Source: Botryosphaeria dothidea
Taxonomy: Eukaryota > Ascomycota > Dothideomycetes > Botryosphaeriales > Botryosphaeriaceae
Direction: 5' to 3'
Assembly: GCA_011503125.2 (NCBI GenBank)
Contig: WWBZ02000001.1
Location: 434,001 to 498,000, forward strand
Length of the DNA stretch: 64,000 bases
The notes under the pieces are model-generated. The model was not told the origin of the DNA, did no database searches, and saw only the letters and a list, made by a program, of their open reading frames with translations. Of the stretch, positions 43,405-56,842 are shown one piece after another. The translations under genes were made by a program, and so were the position numbers. How positions within the stretch are numbered: position 1 is the first letter of the stretch; each line of letters begins with the position of its first letter.

Positions 43405-46400
43405 ACCTAAAACGGCGATGACGAGAGAAGCAAAAATATTTTACGCCTCTTACGAATTTCTACCTGCATTTCTTAACATCAACATCCTAAGCCGGCGATA
43501 CTCCGTCCGGCAGACCGTACAGTGGTAGCGCATCTGTACTTCTTCGGCCCCGCTTTTTATCTACTGTAGCGCGCGGCTGACCATCTTCGAGCGGAGAGGA
43601 GCGGGGAGATTCTGGCCTTATTACCCTTTCCGGAAGCATTTGCGGGGGCATGGCCGTTTTATTTCTCGAGCGGACGTCGTGCATCTCGCCCTGTAGCTGC
43701 AATCCTTCCATGGTCAGCCACGCAGCGGCAGGCTGACAGGGGTGGGGCGCGATGTAGCAATTCTTCTCTACCACGCGCGCTGACGAAATGACGACATCTC
43801 GCATTTTTTCTACTGGAGCATCTCTTTTCTGTTGGTTGCATTGGGAGGGACCTGGTCGAGCTGGATGCATCCTTTGGGTTCCTGTCACTTTTGGGCTTTT
43901 TCTCGTTATTCCTTCGCATTATACCTTCCTGACGTCCGTCGCGAGCGGTTGAGCGTCATGGCGATGCTGATTTGACTCATGGAGCGGTACGGAACGATAC
44001 CCCAATAACTATCGCTTGGCATTCTTAGCAGCTTAGTTTTTATTGTTTAGTTTCTGATACTATACCATGAAGAAACCGTTTTCTCGTCTAGATGATCCTT
44101 GTTTTAGGTTTGCCCCCACAATGCTTGAGGAGAGGAAGTCTTTGGCCCGCATGCAAGCAATATGCGACATTTGAAAACAAGACGCGAAGTGACAGGGAGC
44201 TACCTACGGTCCGGGTCGAGTCTATCTCTCGCGTGTTATCCCCGTGGACGATCCTCCCCAATCCCGATACACTTTTGCTCTCATCACCATTTCTTTTCTC
44301 ACGTCGCACTTCCACAGTAGCAGCGACAGCAGCATCACGCAAAAAACTGCACGATGATGTCGCGCCCAACCCCCGAACGATACAAGCATCCATCCCTGCC
44401 GGCTTAACAAATCGGCCGTCGCCACGACGCCTATTCAATAAAAGTAGAAGAAAAAGGACCGTCCGGTTGCAACGTCGTGACGGCGCAAAAGTCTTGGACG
44501 AAATACATGAACCACCCACGAATAAGAATCAGCGCCGAGAATGACGGCGAAGGCGTTGCGCGCGTGACATGGCACCTTTGCTTCTCGACTCCTTCTGGCG
44601 CCTTGCCGTGTATGTAGGGGAGGAGGAATGGGCGAAAGCGGGCAAAGGCGCCAGCAGATCATTATGCCCATCCCTGCCATATGCGAAACTGCTGCCTTGT
44701 GGTCGCGTGGGGTTGTCCTTCGATGGACGATGGCGCAAAGGCGGATTAAGCTTGAAAGCAACGTTCTTTTGCGTTCCGCGGCGCGGGCGGGGGGCCGGGT
44801 TTTTGATCTAGATGCTTGTTTGTTCGACGCTGGACTGGCTCGGGGCAGCCAACCAGGATGGCGAACTGCAGTGCTTGGCCGCACGCGCTGGTGCTGCGAG
44901 CCTGAGGCGTGATGTTGTCGGGACAGAACACCGACATCGGGATCACTTCGCTGTACTCTGACTGCACTGTAGAAAGACTTCTCGAGCAGTCAGTATGAAC
45001 TTGCCCTTTTTCGTTCACACGGCGACCGCGCTACTGCTACCACTGGTGTTTCTTTTTGCTTCTCGCCCTATGAGGCGCTCGAAAAGACCATTACACAAAG
45101 GCTGCGCGAAGTATAAGCTATCGCTTTGCGGTACGAGCATGACGTGACTCCCCCCGCTCATTCCTTCCTGCCACAAGCCACCGCGAAAATTGCCACAGTA
45201 TAGTACACCATCCTCTCAAAGAAGCAAAACCGATAAAAGTGCAATGAAAAATGAGAGAAACACCGCAGCACCCAACGACACCAAACCCGCTTCCAACCGA
45301 GACACTGCAATTACTCACCACCCAGCCGACAGAAAGACAGCGAGCGTCCTCCGAAGAAGCATGTCAGCCGCCCACATCTTTCCCTCCTTCCTCCGCCGCG
45401 GCAGAACCTCGCCTGAAATCCTTCACTATAGACGCTACTCGTGACCATATGTAACAGCGCCTCGCTGATTCGCCCGGCGAAACCAAGTAGCGCTCTGTAG
45501 AAGCGTTCATGACGGGGCGGGGCGAGGTACGGACAAGCCTTTCGGGCGCTGTGGCGTCGACGCTACAGTGCCTTTCGCCTATCTCCCCCAGCCATTCCCG
45601 GCCGGCGCCGATCCGCTTTGCCGTCGGGACCCTGGCCGCAGACCGGTCAGTGTTTTGTTCTTCGTTTGCGCTACGTGACCCCTCTGTCTCGTGACAAGTG
45701 TGAATTGGAGAGAAGAACCGGCGCGCTAAAATGTCTAAGTAGAGGTCGTCGGGTGCAAGCGTCATTCCTCTTCTTCTCCCGTCGACAGTACATGTTTTCT
45801 TCTTTTTTTTTCCCCCGCGAGCCGGACCCGCGGCGCCACAACCGAGCGTAGACGAGAAGTTGCGCGAGACATGGGAATTCAAATCAAAACGCCGCCCGGA
45901 AGCTGTGATTACGGCATCGCGAATGGCTGTTTACCTCACTGCCGAACAGCATGCCATGGCGTGGCGGATTACCCTTTCCGGGACCGCAACTTGCACCTCC
46001 GACGACACCAAAAGCGTGCATGCAGCAACCCAGTGAAACATAATCAAACAAGCCGCCCGTGACGAGGGCAGGTGGTGGGGCTCGTTAATATAAAAGTAAG
46101 ACCGGGCGCGCCGGCTGATGGGTGCTTGTGGGCTGGGTTTCTCAATCATCCGTCACTGTTTGATCACTGCCGCCTGGTGCATGTTCCATCCTCACGACTG
46201 AGTGGAGATCAAGAGGCAGGCAATTTCTGCTTGCAGTTCCGGGTGCCTGCAGGTAAATGTGTGCTGGTAGTCAACGTGGACCTGTCATGTCGAAGAGGAG
46301 GAGACGGTTCCGCCAATGCTGTGGCGGCGGAGTAGCATACATAAACATCCGAGACACTGCGCCGTCTTTTTCGTTACGCGAAAAAGAAAGGGTCACAGGC

Positions 46401-46481
46401 ATGGTGGCTCGCAAATGGGTTCTCCGGACATCGCGACACCTCCATCATAAAAGCCGCCAAAGTGCATGCCAAAAAAAAGAA

Positions 46482-46495
46482 GGGGGGGGGGGGGG
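46482..46495 (+). repeat. G14 homopolymer
   Basis: Fourteen consecutive G directly after an A-rich stretch. A possible quadruplex-forming or slippage-prone site. Confidence 0.9.
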
Positions 46496-47334
46496 AACGC
46501 ATATGAGAAATTGACAATGCATCGACCACACTTAAGATGGGATGGATCTATGTGTGTAGAAAGAGAAAAGAGCCGGCAACTCCACTTCCAGACAAATCAC
46601 GGTTATTAGTGCACGAACACCAACAGGATCAGGATCAGATTTTGTGTGAGAGAGAGAGAGATAATGGCCCAAATGGGTAACCCTTATATATATCATAGAC
46701 CTCCAGGATTCACATCTTTACGTTGCGGTCAATCGGTACGGGTCCTGAGGCTATCCCGTAAGCTGACTGTCTTCGTTGTGAAGCACTTCTTTCGCTTTTC
46801 AAATATCGAGTAGGTGCAGCTGGCATTTGGATTATCGTATACAGAAAGTATTCTGAGAGTAGTCAAGAGCACGGTTTGGGTGAAGGCGAAGTGAGGCTCG
46901 TTCCCAAACCAACCACATGGTATATATGGTACCAACTACACGTCCAAAATATCACTCACTTCTTCTCCCTCTTCGCGGGCCTTACAGCACTGCTTAGCAT
47001 ATCAGCTCCGCTACCTAGAGATCTCCAAGAACAGTTTCTTTTTCTTCTAAACAGAACATACGATGTTAACTCAAAGCATTGCAGCGCCGTGTGGGGAGTC
47101 GAAGCACACAATGGTGACAAAAAGCGTACCGGCCAAGTGATCGCATCCTCGTCCGGACGAATGCTCCAACCCCCACGCGAACACTTTACACTCCTCATTA
47201 TAAGTGCAACACCTATAGAACCGATCCCGTACTCCCGAAGAAGAAGAAATCTCATCATCGCGCGTGCCCTCTCAACCAAAACCCACCCGTCCCCAGCTTC
47301 ATCTCCCCCACAGGAGTCGCAGAACCAAGACAAA

Positions 47335-47350
47335 CCCCCCCCCCCCCCCC
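47335..47350 (+). repeat. C16 homopolymer
   Basis: Sixteen consecutive C, followed after one A by six more C. Also a slippage-prone tract. Confidence 0.9.
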
Positions 47351-49343
47351 ACCCCCCACCGAGCGCTTAAAAAAACCGCACCAACCACCCGCCGCTCCGC
47401 GCGGATCTTCAGAGCCGCGCCGCAGGTGGGTGGAGTGGGGACCCTTCGAACCCATGAGGAAGGTAAAAAAAACTGAGACCGCCCAGAAAAAAAAAGCTTG
47501 TGTATAACGTCCCGCAACCCTGCCTATAACCATCGGCGCCGGTCCGAAAAGCGCGTGGGCGCACGAGGCGGCGAGTCTGCGCGACGGGAAGGGGTTCCGA
47601 GATACATGTGTGGAGCGCGCGTGTGTGGAATACCCGCGATCATTCGTTGGTCGCCTTCTAGGGAGCACGTGCGACGGCGCGATGCATGATGATGCTGATG
47701 CTGATGGGTCGACGGGGCCGAAGGGGCGTGAAGGGCACGTGGACGGAGTGCGGTCGGTGTAGCTTCACGAAATTCCGTGGCGGTAGATGTTAGCGGTGGG
47801 TGCCTTACTGGACTGCCCAGTCGGCGGCTAGATTCTAGAGAAAAGCCTGAGGTGAATTGGGATTCGGAGTTGGCTGGATCGCACATGAGCGTGCAAAACA
47901 GAGAGGGCACGAAGAGTGGCGAGGACCCACAACCCGGGCGGGAGGGACTGCTACCGTCGCGTGGATGACAGTCAGCGTAGCGCCCGCGACAGAAGGCTAT
48001 ATGCAAGTACTGAGTCAAGCCGTCGAGCTTAGTGCGGATTTTGTGGATAGCCATGAAATCGATCATGCTCTTGTCAGGCCACCAGGCAGCAGATCAGTTG
48101 GAGACGCTAACATAGGTCGAAAATGCCCAGGCAACTCATCTCGTGAAAGGAGCCGCGGGATCGTACACGACGATTGTCCATACGGGTTGTTCGGGTTGTT
48201 CGGGTGCCTGCGAAAGCGGGCGCAAGCGCTGTCGCGGGAGGGTTCCAAGTAGTAAGCCGTCTGAGAGTCGAGCGAAAGAAACGCTCTTACTATCCGGGAA
48301 TAGCAGGGATTCTTCTTGTCTGTATTTACTGCTTCCTGGCTATGTTAGTATGAGGCATTCACACTTCGGTTCTTCTGTCCACTGGCTGTGCCTGATCAAC
48401 AACTTGTTCCTGGCTGCTCGAATGCAGCATGACCACGATCGAAAGTCTGGCCAGAGGACACCCCAAACAACACGAATGATAAGTGTTGAATTCCTTGACG
48501 GCGGGGCGTCGCTAGGCTACAGAGCGGGCGGAGAAGGCTGATGGTCATGGTGCCCTTGAGCGCGGATGGTCTCGTGAACGCGGATCATCATGTGATGACG
48601 GCTGGTGCGGGTGCGGCTAATGTACCGTCCTTTGGGAAAGCGGTGAGGGAAGAAGGGTCCTGGTCGCTTTTCCGAATTTCGATTTGGCTGGATGTACCGG
48701 AGATGTCTCGGATAGATGTAAATTGCTGCAGCAATTAGGTTGCAGGACCATGGCGTAACGGAAGACCGATCGGAACCCCGTCAGAGCGAGATGCGACTGA
48801 ATGGAGAGTTGGTGGCATCAAGTACTCGAGCACTGTAGCTGTTAGTGCTAACGGTGAGATGGAGGAATCAAGTACGTAGTGACGAGTGATGTAATAGAAG
48901 TACATGAGAGAAGTCTAAGACCCAGGCAGCTACCAGAAGTCCCTGATGAATTAGCTAGGAAAGACTCTCATGTCTGAGCAAAAGAAGCTTGAACCGCCAG
49001 CCACCAGTAACTCCTAAGACGAGTCCTCCAAAAACCCTTGGAACCCGAGCTGCATACCGGAAAGTACACCAAAACAAAGAGCCATACCTATACATTGCTT
49101 TGTATAGTGGCTAAAAGCTGTGCAGAATCAAAGCGCCCAGTAGCTCTACATGGAGACTGGACAAGGAAAATAAAATGGAAAGGAAGAAAAAGCCAGGAAA
49201 ACAGTCATGATAAGGTCGTTCATGCCGTCATTCCAGTTGTTAGAAAATCAGTAGGCCGTTTGAAGAGTACAGCCATCTGCTATCGTGAAATCGCTACCGT
49301 TCAACTGCCCTCATACTCCCGAATTTGCATCGTATCCACCGCC

Positions 49344-50413
49344 TCAACTGTCACCATTCTGGTCGGCTTTGTCACCTTGGTTCTGGAATTCTTCCGGGAC
49401 GATGCCAGCGTTTTGGCAAGCCTTCTTCCAAATCTCGACCTCGGTCCAGGCACGTTGGCACTCCGCCTTAAATTTATCGCAACTAGCGCTGAGCTCGGTG
49501 ATCGCCTGCTCAGTCAGAAGTTTCTCAAGCGTCCACTTCTCGATGTTCTGAGACTCGTTCTCTTTGAGTTGCGTGATGAATTGCACAGCACGTTGCAGGA
49601 TGGAGCCTTTGTTCTTCTCGCAGCCAGGGACAATCTTCGCGAGCTCGTTGATACCTTCGTTGATAGTCTCACGGCGACGCCTCTCCACTAATATAGGTTA
49701 GCACTGATTGAAAGTGTTGTCGGAGTCTACGAACCTTCTTTATGGTTATCCCGGCGGATCTTGTGCCACTCCTCTGAACCAACTGCCGGCTTTTGGTTAC
49801 CCTGAGTGGGCGGGGAATCACTTCCCTGCGCAGGCTGAGAATTCGACTTATTGAGGGCATCCAGACCGTAGTCAGTCATGCCGTGAGATGCCTGATGCAT
49901 GTTATGGTCTCCCATGCTGAATGAGGAGCCCAGGGCGCGGTCTCCCTCTCCACCGGCACCTTGGTTCTGGAAGGATAATTCTGTTGCCTGAGGAACCGTC
50001 ATTTGGAAGTGATGAGAGAGGGCGGCCGCCGCTGTATCACTAGCGTTGGTGGGATTTCCGCTGCCATTCTGGTGTAGACTATGATCGTTCGCGTGCTGTG
50101 CAAGCTGACTGAAATCCAGGTCAGTGTTGGTGTGATGATGCATGTCGTCTTCGCCGGTGCCAGTGGTATGATGGCCGGTCAGGAATGCAGCGCTTGATTG
50201 ATCACTCAGACCAGCAGAGCCCCCAGTAGGGTTCCCTGAGCCTGGTGATACGCGCTGGAATGATGAACCACGGGTACTGTCACCGGGCGCAGGCCGTCCG
50301 CTTGTAGGACCCTGGTCGAGAGAACTCCGCTTTCTCTTGTTGTTCTGCAAGGCACTTGCGTCCGCGACCTCAGTTTTAGCCTCGGACTCCGGGTAGGTAG
50401 CGACGTCAGTCAT
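49344..50413 (-). CDS. cbf1: Cbf1-like bHLH transcription factor (340 aa)
   Basis: Complement join 49344..49687, 49735..50413, intron of 47 nt (GTTCGT...TTAG) that interrupts the basic region. Nuclear E-box (CACGTG) binding protein; yeast Cbf1 acts at centromeres and at sulfur-metabolism genes, and filamentous relatives (AnBH1 type) are general regulators. The first ~215 residues are Ser/Gly/Gln/His-rich and disordered. Splicing then yields EEWHKIRRDNHKEVERRRRE followed by TINEGINELAKIVPGCEKNKG and SILQRAVQFITQLKENE, a full basic-helix-loop-helix with the Glu-Arg pair that reads CAN-TG. A further helix (CDKFKAECQRAWTEVEIWKK) may extend the dimer interface. Without splicing the bHLH is broken, so the intron is firm. 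Confidence 0.93.
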
Positions 50414-53400
50414 CCTGTTGTTGTAATCCTCGCACGATCAGGCGGGTTGGAGTTTGGCGATATCGACGGTCGGCAGCTCTGTCGAGAGCAGCTCTGAGCG
50501 CAGTCTGCACAATGGTGCGTCGTACGCAAAGAGTGCGGCAGTTATAAGCTGGTACTGTGGTGGTGTCACAAGGCTGGTGTGCAGGCAGCCGACGCGCAAC
50601 AGCTGGATAGGTTGCTGGGGCTGGATCCTGTGGCGGGTGTTCTCTGCAGCGGCGGGCGTTTCTTGCAGCACGGGCGCTTGTTCGCAGGTGCAAACCTCGG
50701 GGGCACAGGATTGAGGGTGGTTGGGCTATAGGCAAGGTGCCTGTGGCCTATGTGACCGTTGTTCGACAGTGGGGCTCCGCAAGAGGAATCAAGCGATAGC
50801 ACAGAGCTCGATGAGGAAGAGAGGCACTGTTAACGGCCTGGCCGGTGTTGAATGTTAGCACGTGTCCTACAGCAAAACTACAGTACGACGTCGAGGTAGA
50901 AGAGCGTCCGATTGGCGCATATAGATTGCTTCCTCGCTGTGGGACCGAGCTGTCAATTGCTCGGAGAGCAGCTGTGCCATGGCCACTGCCACTCACACCG
51001 CATGCTCGTCGCCACCGTCGGCAACATCCTGCATTCGTGCGTGACGGCGGCGGCGCGAGTGGACGCGACATGGTGGTCTGGAGGAATGCGCGTGGAGCTT
51101 CGCGGATGCGGGCAGCAGCACGGCGAAGGAAGCGGCACCGGAGTCAGGCACAGAGCCGCAGGCGACGACAGCTCCGGAGGGCGTAAGGCTCGGTGTGCGC
51201 GACCAGGAAAGCTCGAAGGCCGTGTTGAGCAGATGGAGACTTACCCGCTTTGATGTTTCGTGAGGCCGCTGACTAACGGCAGCCTTGGTCCGTCCAGACA
51301 GGAAGACCGTGATCGCAACACGCTCGTTCGAGGCGGGAGGCGGCGAACAAAGGTGGAGGAGCTGGCGGCCGGTGCTGAGTGCCAGAAAAGCTCGTCTGCG
51401 GCGGAGAGAAACGTGCTGTCTCTTCAACGAGCAGCTGTTCGATGGTATTCGCGATGAAGGGAAAGTCTCCCGTCAGGTGACTGTGAGAGCGCGGCGCGTG
51501 ATCTGGGGCGGACGACGCTCATAAAAGGCGGCGGTGGGCTGGTAAGACGAGCTAAGAGCGAGGGCGGGCGGGGCGCGGAGAAGTCCAAGCGCGCGAGGGT
51601 TGGTGCCGAGACGTATCGGCGCCGGGCGGGTCGGGAGCGCACCTACAAACGCAAGCATCCAGCGCGGCTGGCCGGCCTGTGAACGAGCGAAAAGATATCT
51701 GGCGGGTGCCGCCAGCCCACAGCGACCCTCGCAGTTGTTATGCTGCGCGCATCGCGTCGCTCCTTTCCCTTCGCCGGCCGGGATGGCTCACGCGGGCGCT
51801 GACTGAGGTGCGTCGCGCCTGCCGCATGGCCGAGGCAGGCAAGCAAGAGCGGCGGCCGCGCCAATCCACCATCCACCCGCTGCCGGTCCCGTCGCGTCGC
51901 GGTGCATTGTCCTCAGGCCTCAGCATTGCGAGCCCCCAGGGCCGGCCCGCCCGACGACAAAGATTACTGCTCTCATCTGCACCGCGAATGCACCTGTGGT
52001 CTCGTGGCCCGCGTCGATACCGCCATTCCTCGCCCTGGCCTGCTGGATACCACCTCCGTGTTCCACACCTGAGTGCCGTTCTGGGACTAGCTGCATCCTG
52101 CACCTTCACGTGCCGCTCTCGCGCGCCGTGATTGTCGCCCATGCTGCCCTCTGAGTGGCGGGACCCCAGGCGAAGCTCGAATGCGCAAGACACCGGGTCC
52201 AGCCACAGAGGCTGTCGTCCGTCGTGCTCGCCAGGTTTCATCCCCAAAGCGCTGCCGCCTCCCTCGCTCGACGCCCCCACACCTGCAGCCGTGCCGTGTC
52301 TGGGGCACGCGGAAAAACCATTTCCCTACCTCTCCCTCGCGACCTCTGGCACCGATAAAGCCCAATGTAGAGACGAAGGCACCGATTATCTCGTTTGCCC
52401 TCCGCAAGCATGTTGTCCACATGCTGCCCCCGCCAAGCCGTTCTATGGGCCCTCCCGCCGGCCTGGATGCCGGCCGCCTCAGCGACGCGGCCCCTGCTTG
52501 CTCTTCCTTGACTGCAGCTTGCATAGATGGCCCTCTGTCCCCGTCACAAGGTCGTCGGGGTGATCTCGTATATTCTTTGCCTTCCCCGAAAGTCGAATGA
52601 GAGGATCCGCTTCCAGCATGGGGCAAGCCCGTCGCCATACTAAACCCGAATCCAGCATCTGATGCTTCCGTGCCGTCTTCACTTGATCCCGTCGATCTGG
52701 GGAGGCTTGTGGCTGATCTCTCCTATTTGCCAATGGCTGCTTCTATCTTAAGCTTGACGACACAGCCAAAAGCTAGGACTCGTCCGCCTCTCGATTCGGG
52801 ACCACTACCTCCGTTCCGCCTGCGCCTATCTTTCCACAAGAGCTACTCGCCTACGATGTCGATCACACATGCTCAACACCATCTTCCTACCTCACCGGGT
52901 AGTGTGTTCCGTTTGATGAATTGATCAGATGCCCATCACCATCTGCTGAAGCAAGCTAAGGTTGCGGAGTAGACCAGCCTTCGTTCAATGTTTGATGCGC
53001 TGGCACGGAAACACCAGGTCGTTGGGTCTGGTGGTGTGGCAACTTGGGATCTCCAGGTAGGCATTCCCTGACTTACGTCTATCTGAATACCTGGTCGACT
53101 CTCGCGAGTCAAGAAACTCAAGGTTGCCCTACATGATCACTCAGTTACATTTGTGAGCCAGTGTAGATCGGCTGTTGATACTTTCCGGATGCAAGAACCA
53201 GTGATGCACCAATATTGTCCACTAAAAGTATTCAACGCCGTAAAGAACACATGCACCTCGCCGTAAAAACATTATAGCTCATGAGTTCGTCGCACTCTGA
53301 TCTTCCCATAGTAATACAAAACCGTTGTGCATCGAGGTCAAGACTTTCTCCCTTCCTGACAATCTCCCAGAAGGGAGGCACTGAAAGGAAAAGTTCCGAG

Positions 53401-54620
53401 CTATTAGCGAGCGCCATCTCCAATGTCGCAATCAAGTTCCCGTTTACGAACCTTGTCGGCCAGGACCCTTTCGAAGCTGTCCCGATGGTGTTCGCGCTTC
53501 GACGATCTCGAGCATGCATGATCTCTGCCTGCACTATCTCCGGACGCACGATGACCAATCGCTGGGAGGCCCCTCATCACTGAAATCCGCCATGCTTGCA
53601 TAGCGGAGAATGCGTGCGCGGCTTGTGCTTGTGAGTATGTCAGAGGTGCATCTGCTCTGCCACGGTCCTCAGATGTGCTAACTTATATTAGCTGGTGCCG
53701 TTTGTTTCGGGCTCCTGCCATACGGATGAGGTTTACACTCCTCGAGACCCTGCTGAATCTCAAGCACTTGGCCCTCTATTTCCATCCCGACAAGCTGGAA
53801 CGGCAATTCGGGACCGGCAAAGGGAAGTTATCATGCGATGATTGTTTGCCAACTCATGAAACAATCAGGGAGTTGAGGCATCCATGTGAGCGCATGATCA
53901 CAGCAGGTCTGTCCTTGAAACATCTGGGTTGCATTTACTTACCGAGCTAACGAAGCAGTTTCCGTGCAGCCCTACCAAGTCGACGGCACGCCATGACCAG
54001 TCTTCTCCGCGATATCCGCGTCTATCATACGGTCGCCTACGATCTGTCCGCCTAATAACACAGCCCTAATGAGCTGCACAAGACCGGTCCCAAGGGCGTT
54101 GCAGCGCGAACAAATATACGTGGAGAGTTGAAGAATTCGTGTTAAATGGAATTCTCGGAAAGGTTGAAGACATTCATGTCCGATGAATACCTCATATCAC
54201 CGAAGGAGCGAGGGAAACGGCTATTTCTGTTGCGCCACTGTCAAGACCGGGCCTTGTATTCCAGAAGCCCTTCAGACTCGAGCGACGAAGGACTGTGGCC
54301 ATTCTGATAGTGCCGCCTCTAGGCAAGTCCAAGTGAGGATCGACATCTCTCGACTCTCTGCCTAAGCGGGATTAGCTACAGTCGCAGCCTGTGCTTAGGA
54401 TTGGCAGCGAAACCGACGAGAGTGGACGAACAGACAGTGGGCCTCACTGTCATCGGCGCTTCACCCAGCGCGGAGCTTGGGGCCGACGGCCAATGGCTGG
54501 CGCTCACGCATGCATAGGCCCGTCTACTGCAATTCGCCTATCTTTCTCTTCTGCACTCTGCTAGACCCAGGTTGCCCTTTCGCCCCCGGGGCTTTCACTG
54601 TCACTACCGACACGCCCGCC
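50414..54620. other. 4.2-kb gene-free interval upstream of cbf1 and exoglucanase
   Basis: A GC-rich half (50.4-52.7 kb) has many meaningless open frames. A plus-strand piece near 53730-53950 (LLETLLNLKHLALYFHPDKL) has an LRR/F-box-like look but no start or partner exon. It likely includes the promoters of two divergently transcribed genes. Confidence 0.45.
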
Positions 54621-56071
54621 ATGACACCGCTCGTTTTCTTCCTAGCGCTCTTCATTGCGCTCGCCTGCACACATCCCTCAACACCTGAAGAGTTCCTCCA
54701 GGCTGAAGTCGCGAACTTTCCTCTTCTCCGCGGAGTCAACCTGGGCGGATGGCTTGTTCTTGAGCCGTTCCTCACCCCGGCGCTCTTTACGAACGGTGCA
54801 GTTGACCAATGGACTTTTGATCAGAAGGCTGGGTCCGAAGAATCTCTTCGCAAGCACTGGGACACATACTGCACTGAGGCCGACATCAAGAAACTTGCTT
54901 CCTATGGAGTTAATGCGTGCGTTATACACTCGATCATATTTCACGTAGGAAACGAAATTCTACACTTATCTACTTCAGGATTCGCATTGGCATCGGCTTC
55001 TGGGCTTACGACAACGCTGGCACTCCGTATCATTCTGGCGCTGACACTTATCTGAGCAAGGCCATCCAGTGGGCCAAGAATGCTGGGCTTCTCGTAACGA
55101 TTGAGCTTCATGGAGCGCCCGGTTCTCAGAATGGAGATGTCAACTCCGGCCACGTTGGATTATGGGAGGTATTTGCAGAACCGCTTCTGCATTGCGGAAT
55201 GGTGCTGACTGACAGTTCTTCAGTGGCAGACCGGCACAGGAAACCTCGATCGCACGACTAAAGTCCTCAAGATTATAGCACAGAAGTACGCAACGAAAGA
55301 ACTCGCCAACACCGTCGTTGCGATCGAGCTAGTCAACGAACCCGCGAACACGTCGCCCAACAGCCTAAAGACAACGAAGTCATGGACAAAGAAGGCCTAC
55401 GAAGCTGTGCGCGCTGCCGCCAGTAACAAGGGCCTTCGTATTGCCATGCACGACCAGTGGGTCACCCCGAAGAACTGGCTTGATGTCCACAAGGCCCTGA
55501 ACGGCCCGAATTCCGGGTCTTTCATCCTCGATGTCCACCATTATCAGATCTTCACTCAAGAGGACCGGAATCTCGATCAGCCCGGCCACATTAGGAATGT
55601 TTGTAAGTTCGCCAACGAGCAGCTCGCGTTTGCCAAGCAGAACGGCTTGCCAATCCAAGTTGGCGAGTTCAGCGGCAATACGTTCATCTGCGTCAATCCT
55701 GACGGTACTACCTTTCCTGACCCTGCGGGTACTGGCAAGATCTGCAATGCCAAAGGGTGCCAGTGCGAGACCGATGGAGGCATCACTGTCGACAAGTGGG
55801 GCGATGCGCTTACTCAACAGGTTCGCCGCTATGTCGAGGCTCAGCTGTATGTGTACGAGCAGTATGCTGGAGGTTGGTTCTTCTGGAACTTTAAGGGACC
55901 GGGCTCTTGGGGATTCATGGCCGGTGTGGAGAAGGTAAGGGCATTGTTGATGTTTAGGGGTATACGGACATGTTACCCCTCTTCTTGCTATTCGCTACCG
56001 ATGCTGACCGTTTAAAGGGATTCATTCCTAGGCCTCTTTCCGATAGACGCTACCCCAACCCGTGCTCCTAG
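54621..56071 (+). CDS. Secreted exo-beta-1,3-glucanase, GH5 (416 aa)
   Basis: Join 54621..54916, 54979..55168, 55224..55934, 56018..56071; introns of 62, 55 and 83 nt, all in phase. Cell-wall glucan-remodelling enzyme of the EXG1/exgA type, secreted (hydrophobic signal ~1-18). Seen: LLRGVNLGGWLVLEPFLTPA, the typical opening of this subfamily; IGIGFWAYDN; LVTIELHGAPGSQNG; AIELVNEPAN with the acid/base Glu; LDVHHYQIF; PIQVGEFSG with the nucleophile Glu; and WFFWNFKGPGSWGFMAGVEK. The last exon (18 codons including the stop) completes the expected C-terminus GFIPRPLSDRRYPNPCS. No GPI signal or carbohydrate-binding module. Confidence 0.94.
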
Positions 56072-56842
56072 CGCCTTCAAATACTCGCGATCTTCAGTGT
56101 AGCGGCGCTCTGCTTCCCACCGCTCTGCCTCCCACCGCTATGCCAGATAGCCGTACGTCTGCAGATATGGCTCTGGTCGGATAGTTCACACGGTGGTTGA
56201 TGCATCTCAAGCGCATGAGGTCGGAACGGGCATGCGATGAGGGAGGCTAAGGTTTAAGTTCATCTAGATGTAGAGAGATGTGGCGAATTTCAAACTTTGT
56301 GCTCTTTTACCGTGCAGTGCGAATGTAACGTAGGCGGGGTCAGGCCTCCTTGCGACTCCACGGAAACAGGTTGCTCAGCGGTCCGCGTCGAAGGTCAAAG
56401 CGGCAGCTAGGTGAGGGGAAATGCTCGATCGATCAAAGTTGTGCATATGGTGCTCTCGAACGATGACGCGCATAGATAACCTTCGTCTTTGGGATATGCG
56501 CGCAAGTCAGGTGCCACACGTGTGATCACGCAGTTTCTAGCAAAGGCGGAAGTGGGCTGGACGGTCGGGACAAAATCCGCCTTGCTGCCTCGCACCGAGC
56601 GGTTGGCCCCGTCGTGATGACAACTGTGGGCTTGGCGTGTGCACGGATGTGCCGCCAATGTCCTCGCGTCGCGCTCTGTTCGTGGAGCTTTGCTTCGACC
56701 ACCTAGAACCAATCCTCACCGAGCATCTTCCTGCCACTCCGTTTGCAACTTCATCCTGCCACCTTGGCGCACACATCTTCTCTCCTCTTCAACGCACCTC
56801 ATCCCACACCCACGCTCCCATCGCCCGCACCGACCCGCCAGA
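56072..56842. other. Intergenic, promoter of RGG protein gene
   Basis: 771 nt. It contains a perfect palindrome CACACGTGTG (56515-56524) centred on an E-box. No gene was seen. Confidence 0.5.

Larger units (their letters stand above)
43405..49343. other. 5.9-kb gene-free interval downstream of GH43 and cbf1
   Basis: No gene, RNA or transposon was recognised on either strand. The open frames here lack splice structure and motifs. It contains G14 and C16 homopolymers, a short GA microsatellite (46650-46661) and poly-A tracts. It could hold long noncoding transcripts, extended 3' regulatory DNA or eroded repeats. Confidence 0.5.

Noticed and set aside
50740..52640. Overlapping open frames of 100-183 codons upstream of cbf1
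   Set aside because: GC-driven open frames on both strands, Arg/Pro/Ala-rich and without motifs or splice patterns.
53675..53950. F-box/LRR-like peptide LLETLLNLKHLALYFHPDKL
   Set aside because: Only one short leucine-rich piece is readable; there is no F-box, start or companion exon, so it was not called.
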